Of a stretch of DNA of 43,475 nucleotides, positions 1 through 5,644 are shown piece after piece. Every line of letters starts with the position of its first letter. The first letter of the stretch is position 1. Below the pieces are notes generated by a model, which did no database searches, was not told the DNA's origin, and was given only the letters and a program-made list of their open reading frames with translations. The stretch is from Prochlorococcus sp. AG-402-A08. GTDB taxonomy: Bacteria; Cyanobacteriota; Cyanobacteriia; PCC-6307; Cyanobiaceae. The position numbers were made by a program, and so were the translations under genes. Location: contig QCHH01000011.1 in the NCBI GenBank assembly GCA_003279585.1, forward strand, positions 1-43,475, read 5' to 3'.

Positions 1-26
1 TGATTACATCCTGCTTAAGAGTTTCT

Positions 27-365
27 TTATGAAACTCTGTCTTCCGTGTAAATAGCCTCACAAGAAAATTCTTGAATTTCCCCATTAGGTAAAAGTTGAG
101 CCAATCTGGGTTCATCCATTCTTAATCCATTTTTCTCATCCTGATAACTCCACAACCATTTCTTATCTGTGAAAGATATGTCACCGACCTTAAAAGATAC
201 TGGGAGCATGAGGTTGGTATTTCGCCAATTAAGAACGATAAAAGCTCCTTGATCAATTTTTTCAAGATCATCAGTTATAGCGAAATCTCCATTTAAGTTG
301 TTTCTTATAACTGTTGTTAATCTATCTCCATCGCAATTGAAATCTGAAGAAGGAATAAGAGTCAT
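27..365 (-). CDS. Hypothetical protein, 112 aa
   Basis: The frame encodes a soluble, acidic protein with no signal peptide or membrane segment and no motif I recognise. It has several aromatic residues in the middle (WLWSYQDEKNG near residue 70) of the kind found in small beta-rich folds. The ATG start at 365 is followed upstream by an AT-rich gap, so the gene has its own transcription unit, divergent from the DUF3386 gene at 696. Codon use resembles the neighbours. It is probably a real picocyanobacterial gene of unknown function; no role can be given. Confidence 0.6.
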   Translation of the reverse strand: MTLIPSSDFNCDGDRLTTVIRNNLNGDFAITDDLEKIDQGAFIVLNWRNTNLMLPVSFKVGDISFTDKKWLWSYQDEKNGLRMDEPRLAQLLPNGEIQEFSCEAIYTEDRVS

Positions 366-695
366 CTTTTAATCGCTAATAAAGTCAAATGATTTGCAGT
401 GATATGTATCATATAATCTGACAATTTTTGGAAGATATATTAAAAATGTATAGCAAAAGTTTTCAACTAAGGTGATGCTTTTGTGTGATAGCCATTTCTT
501 GCATGGTCTTGGCTATCAAAAATAATAACCTTAAATAAAATGCAATTAAACATTATTTCTTGGAAAGTGATTTATCTGTGTTTATTGCTCATAACAATCG
601 CCATAGATAAGTTTAAATAATTGTGTTACGTAAATATATTTTTAATTAGTTTATTAAAATCATTAATTTACTAAAATAAGTCATAAAAGAGTTTT
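366..695. other. Intergenic region with a stem-loop
   Basis: This AT-rich gap of 330 bases separates two divergent genes and should hold both of their promoters. No ORF is convincing. The only clear structure is a perfect 9-bp inverted repeat, TGATAGCCA at 486-494 and TGGCTATCA at 510-518, with a 15-base loop. It is not followed by a T-run on either strand, so it is not a typical terminator. Confidence 0.5.
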
Positions 696-1370
696 ATGCC
701 AATCAAAGAAATTAAAGGAGATGATTGTACGCATTTATTTAAGTCTGCCTATGAAAATCGCTATACGTGGGCATCAGATTTTCCAGGTTATAAAGGTAGA
801 TGTTCCTGGACAGATGGCGAAAGAGAAGTAAAAGGAAGCTTTTGCTTAGGACAAGATTTAAAAGCCACTGTTAACGAAATAGATAACGAAGAAATACACA
901 AAGCCATTTCTTCACAACTTTGGGAAGTTGCTATTCATAGAGTCAGAAGATCATTTGAACAAACTCATGGTAAAAACACCTTTACTTTTGGAGATACAAA
1001 TGAAATTGGCTCAGAAGTCATAGTTGGAGGAAAAAACGAAGGTGACAAATATAGAGTCAAAAACGATATTGTTACGATGGTTTATAGGCATATTCATGGA
1101 AATCTAATAATCATCCTCACTAAGGATGTGACTCACACTGGTAATGGGTACTTAAGCAGGAGTTATTCCAGTCAATATCTTGATCCGGTTTCAAAAAAAG
1201 ATTTAAAGGGAAAAAGCTTTTACAAAGATGATTTTAAACCTTTATTCAAAGGTGGGCCTTGGGTTTTAGCCTCTAGATCAATACATCAAGAATCCTCAGA
1301 AGGTTCAATAATAAATAAACAAGTATTTTCTTTTTCGGAGTTGAAAAGTCTTGGTTCTGAGCAAGGATAG
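696..1370 (+). CDS. DUF3386 family protein, 224 aa
   Basis: The protein matches the cyanobacterial DUF3386 pattern as I know it: an N-terminal AAYENRYTW-like segment (SAYENRYTWASDFPGY, residues 17-32), a central IHRVRRSFEQTHGKNTF (about 80-96), then HIHGNLIIILTKD and a C-terminal GGPWVLASRSIHQE. The length of about 220 residues is usual for the family. It has no signal peptide or membrane segment, so it should be cytoplasmic. The biochemical function of DUF3386 is unknown to me. A weak GAG element precedes the ATG. It stands alone and is divergent from the gene at 27-365. Confidence 0.85.
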   Translation: MPIKEIKGDDCTHLFKSAYENRYTWASDFPGYKGRCSWTDGEREVKGSFCLGQDLKATVNEIDNEEIHKAISSQLWEVAIHRVRRSFEQTHGKNTFTFGDTNEIGSEVIVGGKNEGDKYRVKNDIVTMVYRHIHGNLIIILTKDVTHTGNGYLSRSYSSQYLDPVSKKDLKGKSFYKDDFKPLFKGGPWVLASRSIHQESSEGSIINKQVFSFSELKSLGSEQG

Positions 1371-1484
1371 TTTATGAGAACATAGCCAGAATCATAATTT
1401 ATATAAGAATATCTGCCTGGCTGAAAACCGGGATTTATAAATTAACTATTTTCGATTATTAATGAACCGTAAGCAAAAGGGAGT

Positions 1485-1902
1485 TTACAAATTCTTTTTC
1501 AATTTGTTCCTATTCGTGTTTTTTGTAAAAAACCGCAAGTATCATTTGCTGACGAAGGTGTAAATGGATCAAATGGTGCCGATTTTGTCATCCATCGCAA
1601 TACCATATCTCCTCCTGATGATGACAACTTTGAGCAAAATTACATTCACCATCATCAAGTTGATCACAATATAGTGATTGGGGTAGTCGAAAATTCACTC
1701 TTATCAACCCTAAATGAGATGAGCCGCACCATGTAATTTTTGAAATAGAGCAATGGGTGAACTGCAAATACCAATTAGAACTTATCACCGATCAGAATCA
1801 GGGAAAGAAGGTAGTATTGTTTTAAATCAAGCAACTAGAGCAACATGCTCAACTATAATTAGATATAATGATGTTATTTCACAACATATTATAGACGTAT
1901 AA
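1485..1902 (+). pseudogene. Frameshifted remnant of a cupin-like small protein
   Basis: From 1488 one frame runs open for more than 80 codons, without a start, and reads FVPIRVF...NYIHHHQVDHN...STLNEMSRTM before a TAA. A second frame then reads HVIFEIEQW, and a third gives MGELQIPIRTYHRSESGKEG...SIVLNQATRATCS and ends at a TAA near 1902. Joined by two frameshifts these pieces make one coherent protein with a histidine cluster, a later HHV-type histidine and a YHRS histidine. That spacing suggests a cupin-type metal site. The assignment to a cupin-like family is inference from memory of related picocyanobacterial proteins; the decay itself is visible. Confidence 0.5.
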
Positions 1903-2032
1903 ATTTGACATGATGAATAAATTTATCATGCAATCCTTACAAAAAGATCAAAACCTCCAGTGAATTTGACAATAAAATTCTATTGACAATTGCTGATCAA
2001 CAATTCCTTTAAGATTAAATTAGCTTTAAAAA

Positions 2033-2185
2033 AAAACCAAGGATGATTTGACCTTTTTAGCATCTACGCCAAAAGAAAGTTATACCAATCATCGTCCAGC
2101 GACCGTTGGATAACTCAGCAGATTCTGAGCTGAACTCGTTAACTACATTGATGTGGTTACCAGATATGGAGGCTGACTCTGGAAT
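2033..2185 (-). pseudogene. Decayed second hli copy directly behind hli
   Basis: Directly after the TGA of the intact hli gene the same frame continues for about 42 codons and contains AELSNGRWTMIG, which is the chlorophyll-binding ExxNGRxAMxG motif of Hli proteins. After this motif the frame is lost and ends at a TAA (2057-2059). A different frame then gives FLLA, a stop, and SNHPWFF, which aligns with the SLLA...QIIPGIF tail of the intact copy. No start codon is visible. This is best read as a tandem hli paralogue that has lost its start and picked up a frameshift and a stop. Confidence 0.6.
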
Positions 2186-2386
2186 TCAAAAGATACCTGG
2201 GATGATTTGTCCTGTTGTAACGTATGCAGCTAAAAGGCTGATCATTCCAATCATTGCCCAACGTCCATTGGTTTTTTCAGCCTCCTTTGGATAGTTTGTA
2301 TAGTTTTCTACTAATTGTGGAGGAGTTTCAAGAGCAAATATGTTTTGTTTGCCGTATTCAGTAATTATCTGAGAAGAAGATTTCAT
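2186..2386 (-). CDS. hli: High-light-inducible protein (Hli/HLIP), 66 aa
   Basis: This is a single-helix chlorophyll a/b-binding-like protein. The C-terminal half carries the motif EKTNGRWAMIG at residues 37-47, where E37, N40 and R42 are the residues that bind chlorophyll and pair helices, followed by a hydrophobic helix and the typical ending TGQIIPGIF. Such proteins sit in the thylakoid membrane, bind chlorophyll and carotenoid, and protect photosystem assembly under excess light. The N-terminal 30 residues are polar and stromal. No Shine-Dalgarno sequence is seen; the ATG overlaps the stop of an upstream 31-codon ORF (ATGA), which suggests coupled translation. A decayed copy follows downstream. 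Confidence 0.92.
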   Translation of the reverse strand: MKSSSQIITEYGKQNIFALETPPQLVENYTNYPKEAEKTNGRWAMIGMISLLAAYVTTGQIIPGIF

Positions 2387-2478
2387 GCGTTGATTAGCGT
2401 TGCAACAATAGTAAAGACTTTATTAACTAATATGAAGACGCGGTCGGGTTCGGTTTGCACCCTTTCAAAGCGGAGCAT
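2383..2478 (-). CDS. Small ORF, 31 aa, overlapping the hli start (ATGA)
   Basis: The peptide begins MLRFERVQTEPDRVFI and continues with a short hydrophobic stretch (ILVNKVFTIVATLINA). Its TGA stop overlaps the ATG of hli by the sequence ATGA, the usual sign of translational coupling, and hli has no Shine-Dalgarno sequence of its own. The frame is open further upstream to a stop at 2527-2529 and reads sensibly there (CKTGITVWTELYL), so a longer form with an unusual start is possible. The segment is richer in G and C than its surroundings. I do not recognise a family. It could be a leader peptide, an hli partner, or a decayed gene. Confidence 0.4.
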   Translation of the reverse strand: MLRFERVQTEPDRVFILVNKVFTIVATLINA

Positions 2479-2635
2479 GAGATAAAGCTCTGTCCAAACA
2501 GTAATGCCTGTCTTACATTCAAAGACTTAAGAGGAAAAACGATTTAGCAATTATCGCAGCCGCCCACAAGGTATATAGCTTAGCGTGAAACCTACGTGTC
2601 ACATTTGAGGAGATCCCACAGTTAGTGGTTAGATG

Positions 2636-2833
2636 TCATGAAACTTCTAATATTGAGAATTGATAGCTATCCCGAGTTGAAGAAGCCATCCCATCCCCAT
2701 CATTATCATTGTCATCATCAAAGCTAGAAATTAAAATTCGAATCCCCAGCAATGCAAGAACTCCTGAGACAAAAACCACTACTAATTGATTATTCATTAT
2801 TTCATCAAAAATCAAATTTAAAAGTATTTCCAA
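2636..2833 (-). CDS. Small single-helix membrane protein, 65 aa
   Basis: The protein has a short N-terminal segment, a hydrophobic helix at about residues 17-37 (VVVFVSGVLALLGIRILISS), and then a highly acidic stretch of Asp and Asn (FDDDNDNDGDG, 38-48) before a polar tail. The layout fits a small membrane protein with an acidic, possibly cation-binding tail outside the membrane. I recognise no family. It is one of a run of such micro-genes from about 2.6 to 5.05 kb. Confidence 0.5.
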   Translation of the reverse strand: MEILLNLIFDEIMNNQLVVVFVSGVLALLGIRILISSFDDDNDNDGDGMASSTRDSYQFSILEVS

Positions 2834-2907
2834 CCATAAAAAGGTAGTGATTCACGAAAAGATCTCTTCAGAGAACGTGATCAATACTTCTAAAACACAA
2901 CAAGAAT

Positions 2908-3012
2908 TTATTGTTTAGCTGCTTTTTTGAGTGTTTTCGAAGTCATATTATTCTTTTTAGCAAGATCAGCCTTGCTTGGATTAGGAATACTGAACTGTGT
3001 TAGTAATTTCAT
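2908..3012 (-). CDS. Possible basic micro-protein, 34 aa
   Basis: The short ORF reads MKLLTQFSIPNPSKADLA followed by KKNNMTSKTLKKAAKQ. It is lysine-rich, has no membrane segment and ends cleanly at a TAA. It lies 32 bases behind the 32-aa ORF on the same strand, so they could share a transcript. No Shine-Dalgarno sequence is visible and no family is recognised, so it may be a chance ORF. Confidence 0.3.
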   Translation of the reverse strand: MKLLTQFSIPNPSKADLAKKNNMTSKTLKKAAKQ

Positions 3013-3044
3013 GAAAAGTATGAGAAATTAAAAAATATCAAAAC

Positions 3045-3143
3045 TTATAAATAATAATCATTATCAACTTGAAACTCTTTCAATGAGTCTCCGTAATAAC
3101 TCATAGCCAATTGAAGCAAAACCCAGTTCATAGCTCTAGACAT
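3045..3143 (-). CDS. Small hypothetical protein, 32 aa
   Basis: The ORF reads MSRAMNWVLLQLAMSYYGDS then a short polar tail. A GAGG element lies five bases before the ATG, a good ribosome binding site for this genome, which favours a real gene despite the size. The N-terminal half is amphipathic and could lie against a membrane. No family or function is recognised. Confidence 0.42.
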   Translation of the reverse strand: MSRAMNWVLLQLAMSYYGDSLKEFQVDNDYYL

Positions 3144-3362
3144 TGTGACCTCGAAATGAACTCAACTTAAAGATGGCTTATGTTTCAAAGCTTTGCCATG
3201 AGTAATTATTATTTTTAAAGGATTTAAAAAATCCGTTACTAATTAAAAATCAAATTAGTCATCAATCTTAGTTCTAAGAACAAGTAACGATAAGTAATTA
3301 TTCATAGCATTTGTGCATTTTAAATATAAAATTTGCTCATAAAAACAATGGAAAGGTAATGC

Positions 3363-3557
3363 ATGGTTTTCCTATCGAATCCTCAGGTATGGCACTTACC
3401 TGGCACTTGGTCTGAACAACCCATTGATGGTCCTTACTTAGGGATGACCTCAAGTCAATTAAGTTGGTTGGCTGCATCGATTTTAGTAACTCTATTAATA
3501 GCTTTTAGTGTTTACATCCTTGAGACGAGCACCTCAAAGCGTAAAAAAAGTTCTTAG
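3363..3557 (+). CDS. Small single-helix membrane protein, 64 aa
   Basis: The N-terminal 28 residues are polar and rich in Trp and Pro (NPQVWHLPGTWSEQPIDGPY). A single hydrophobic helix follows at about residues 34-53 (LAASILVTLLIAFSVYIL), and the C-terminus is a basic KRKKSS tail, so by the positive-inside rule the tail should be cytoplasmic. A GGAAAGG element lies just before the ATG. It is followed 45 bases later by another membrane protein gene on the same strand. The function is unknown; the family looks picocyanobacterial. Confidence 0.65.
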   Translation: MVFLSNPQVWHLPGTWSEQPIDGPYLGMTSSQLSWLAASILVTLLIAFSVYILETSTSKRKKSS

Positions 3558-3602
3558 AATAGTTTGAATAATTAAAAAAACTCACTGATTAAGTGATATT
3601 TC

Positions 3603-3926
3603 ATGACTTATTTTATTTTATATTTTTTTGGCATAGCCTCACTTTGGTGGATTTATCGTGTTGGATGGACTGAAGCTCTAAAGACCATTCTCAGTGTTTT
3701 AATTCCTTCTTTATTAATTATTCTTTTTAATGTCAAAGCTGGACGACTGATATTCAAAAATCCTACAGTTGGGATAATAAGTATTCTTCCTACTGCCATT
3801 TTTATTTATCGAGGATCTAAGCCTCTCGTATTTGGAATTAATAGTTGGATAGATAGGAAAAGAAACGAATTTGTTGATTCAAGAGAAGTGGTTGATGCCG
3901 AAGTGGTTTCTGAAGAGGAAGCATAA
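3603..3926 (+). CDS. Membrane protein of unknown function, 107 aa
   Basis: Hydrophobic segments lie at about residues 3-18, 24-45 and 54-70, so two or three membrane helices are likely. A soluble C-terminal tail follows with a basic patch (DRKRNEF) and then an acidic run (SREVVDAEVVSEEEA). The ATG follows a weakly purine-rich spacer 45 bases behind the gene at 3363, and the two may be co-transcribed. An imperfect stem (TTAGAG at 3954-3959, CTCTAA at 3977-3982) with a short T-run after it could end the transcript. I recognise no domain. Confidence 0.65.
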   Translation: MTYFILYFFGIASLWWIYRVGWTEALKTILSVLIPSLLIILFNVKAGRLIFKNPTVGIISILPTAIFIYRGSKPLVFGINSWIDRKRNEFVDSREVVDAEVVSEEEA

Positions 3927-4132
3927 ATTTTGAACTTAACAACTTGGTCATAGTTAGAGATTTGAAGAGAAGAAAACTCTAAAACCTTTTTTATGGAGCT
4001 CTTTCTAATTGAACAAAAGTTGGTTATATTTGGAATTTTGAAAAAAGTCAGGAGTTTCTTTATTCTTTTATTAGTTATATTTGTTGAACACTCTGGATAA
4101 ATGGCAATAATAAAGTGATTAATAATTCAACC

Positions 4133-4285
4133 ATGACAGATAACGAGCCAAAGTGGGATTACACCACCAAAGAAGGAAATTTTGCTGCAGGAGCAGCCGT
4201 TGTTGGAGGTAATTTACTAGTTCTTATTATTTACATTCTCTATAGAACAGTTCCCTCTGTTCACCATTTCATTATCGGAAGATAA
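4133..4285 (+). CDS. Small single-helix membrane protein, 50 aa
   Basis: The ORF reads MTDNEPKWDYTTKEGNFAAG, then a hydrophobic helix of about 22 residues (AAVVGGNLLVLIIYILYRTV), then PSVHHFIIGR. The hydrophilic N-terminus followed by a glycine-containing helix is typical of the small thylakoid or plasma membrane subunits of cyanobacteria, but it matches none of the known photosystem small subunits that I can recall. It ends at a TAA and faces the gene at 4334-4540 on the other strand. Confidence 0.6.
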   Translation: MTDNEPKWDYTTKEGNFAAGAAVVGGNLLVLIIYILYRTVPSVHHFIIGR

Positions 4286-4333
4286 CTCAGGCTTTACCTG
4301 GAGAACGACTTTAATTATTGGAGAACAGAATTC

Positions 4334-4540
4334 TCAGTATCTTCGATTAGTTGTTGATTGCTTCCAGATGAAAGCCAATAAAAAAGCCATTCCTATTAAA
4401 GGGAGAAGGGTTTTAATTAAACCAACTAAAACTAAAACCCCTATCCCGGCAGAGCTATAAATTGCCCATTTCGGAACATATTTATCTGCTCTGCTCCCTT
4501 CATTGCTTGAAGGGGGAATTACTTCAGGATCAATAGCCAT
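4334..4540 (-). CDS. Small membrane protein, 68 aa
   Basis: A polar N-terminus with prolines and a basic patch (SRADKYVPKW) leads into a hydrophobic region from about residue 27 to 59 that can form one long or two short helices, ending in a polar KQSTTNRRY tail. No catalytic motif is present. It is convergent with the 50-aa gene and forms part of the micro-gene cluster. The function is unknown. Confidence 0.6.
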   Translation of the reverse strand: MAIDPEVIPPSSNEGSRADKYVPKWAIYSSAGIGVLVLVGLIKTLLPLIGMAFLLAFIWKQSTTNRRY

Positions 4541-4669
4541 TTTCAGCTGAAAGATAATCTATAATCATCAGAATAAATTCATTCAAAAGGAAAACAAGCA
4601 CATAATGGATACTGTAATCATGAGAATTTGTTGCCAACCATATCCTCATATCTAAGTTTAATGAAGCAT

Positions 4670-4855
4670 CTATGTATTTTTAGTTTCCTCGAATAATCCA
4701 AAAAAAGTCCATGCTATTAATGAAATCAGTCCTATTAACAAAGAAATGATGGCAAAAGTAAATTTCCCTAAAAAAAGAACTGCAATAGCTATTGTTATGA
4801 AAATTAAAGAAAAAATTAGATAAATATTGGGAGGGATTTTTTTTAGAAGCTCCAT
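4670..4855 (-). CDS. Small two-helix membrane protein, 61 aa
   Basis: After the basic start MELLKKIPPN the protein is almost wholly hydrophobic, with two helices at about residues 11-30 and 33-53, and a short polar tail (EETKNT). A competing frame (4680-4862) is less protein-like, with many Asn, Phe and His residues, and is rejected. No family is recognised. It is on the same strand as the 55-aa gene upstream at 4881-5048. Confidence 0.5.
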   Translation of the reverse strand: MELLKKIPPNIYLIFSLIFITIAIAVLFLGKFTFAIISLLIGLISLIAWTFFGLFEETKNT

Positions 4856-4880
4856 AATTCACCTATAAAAAATATCTTTA

Positions 4881-5048
4881 TTAGAAAGGAAAATCAGATT
4901 TTATCCATAAGGCAGAAATAACTTTCATAAGTAACCACATGACTAAAGCGCCCTCAAGGAAGCCAAACCAATAAAGTGCGTAGTTTGATATTCCCATTTC
5001 TTTTTGAGCACGTTCAACAAATGATTTATGCCATTTAATCAACTTCAC
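4881..5048 (-). CDS. Small hypothetical protein with one helix, 55 aa, GTG start
   Basis: The ORF begins with GTG and reads MKLIKWHKSFVERAQKEMG, followed by ISNYALYWFGFLEGALVMWL and a short tail. The upstream in-frame codon is a stop and there is no ATG before residue 18, so GTG is the best start. The pattern of an amphipathic basic N-terminus followed by a YWFGFLEG helix recalls small conserved proteins of marine picocyanobacteria whose function is not known. Its end lies 26 bases before the 61-aa gene, so the two may form an operon. Confidence 0.55.
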   Translation of the reverse strand: MKLIKWHKSFVERAQKEMGISNYALYWFGFLEGALVMWLLMKVISALWIKSDFPF

Positions 5049-5354
5049 AAATCATCTATGTACATAAAATCATTATAGCTAAAAGCCGCAAATAACAATT
5101 TTTTTAAGGACAAAAGCATTTCTTTTTCTTGTGAGAGATTTTCAGCGCGAAGTCTCCATGGCTCACAACTTAAAGACGAAAAAAAATCTTATTCGTCTTG
5201 TATAAATAACTACAAAAGTGAGTCGTTTAAAATTTATTAAAATACCAACCTGGAATTCAACTAATTCAACAATCTTTAATAGGCATTAAAAATAAAATAA
5301 TCCTATTCTAAAACATTTATAGATTGCAATCTATTCAATTATTAGGGGATTAAA
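5049..5354. other. Non-coding gap with an inverted repeat
   Basis: About 300 AT-rich bases without a convincing gene. The clearest element is an 8-bp perfect inverted repeat, AAGACGAA at 5173-5180 and TTCGTCTT at 5192-5199, with an 11-base A-rich loop. It could be a terminator for a short transcript or part of a small RNA; nothing in the sequence decides this. Confidence 0.4.
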
Positions 5355-5558
5355 TTATCTTAAATAATTCAATCCTCTATAAGTAAGCTTTATTTGAGAC
5401 TTTGAGGCAGAATTACAATACACAAATGATTTTCCATTAAAATACATATTGACCATGGTCCAGACTCCTTTAAAGCGCTCAAGTCCCCGTCCTGTGGCTT
5501 GAGTCGAACTGCGGTCTACATAGGCAGATCGGACGATTGGGTAGCAAAATCTACACAT
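5355..5558 (-). CDS. Hypothetical protein, 33 or 67 aa, with LTYRG ending
   Basis: The C-terminus IKLTYRGLNYLR resembles the LTYRGvxY core of the cyanobacterial DUF4278 family. Two starts are possible. The outer ATG at 5558 gives 67 residues but has an AAAGG element directly against it. The inner ATG at 5454-5456 (MVNMYFNGKSF, 33 residues) has AAAGGAG eight bases upstream, the best Shine-Dalgarno sequence in this part of the window, so I favour the short form. In that case the 100 bases before it are a G+C-rich leader that can fold into two hairpins. The function is unknown. Confidence 0.5.
   Translation of the reverse strand: MCRFCYPIVRSAYVDRSSTQATGRGLERFKGVWTMVNMYFNGKSFVYCNSASKSQIKLTYRGLNYLR
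5465..5545 (-). promoter_or_regulatory. Candidate structured leader RNA
   Basis: On the minus strand two adjacent hairpins can be drawn ahead of the AAAGGAG site: CGATCTGC pairing with GCAGTTCG (one T-T mismatch) around an 11-base loop, and then CTCAAG pairing with CTTGAG around a loop that contains a further CC/GG pairing. The G+C content is clearly above that of the flanks. The same bases are coding if the longer 67-aa ORF is used, so the structure may be incidental. Confidence 0.3.
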
Positions 5559-5644
5559 CCTTTATAGTATTTATACTCAAAAATGTCAATGATAATAATT
5601 TGGTCTCTTTCTGTTTTTTCTACGCCACAAGAAAAATTACTTTG

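Noticed and set aside
1588-1788. Minus-strand ORF of 66 codons
   Set aside because: It is antisense to the cupin-like remnant, is rich in Cys, Ser and His in an unlikely mix, and has no ribosome binding site.
2106-2294. Plus-strand ORF of 62 codons opposite hli
   Set aside because: It lies antisense to the hli gene and its decayed copy, both of which have clear Hli motifs, and its own translation shows no protein features.
2440-2520. G+C-richer segment with small hairpins, first taken as a small RNA
   Set aside because: A minus-strand ORF that overlaps the hli start explains the composition better; an RNA role is not excluded but has no separate support.
5490-5520. T-loop-like GTTCGACTC on the minus strand, hinting at a tRNA
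   Set aside because: The acceptor, D and anticodon arms cannot be drawn around it; it is part of the hairpins listed as a possible leader.
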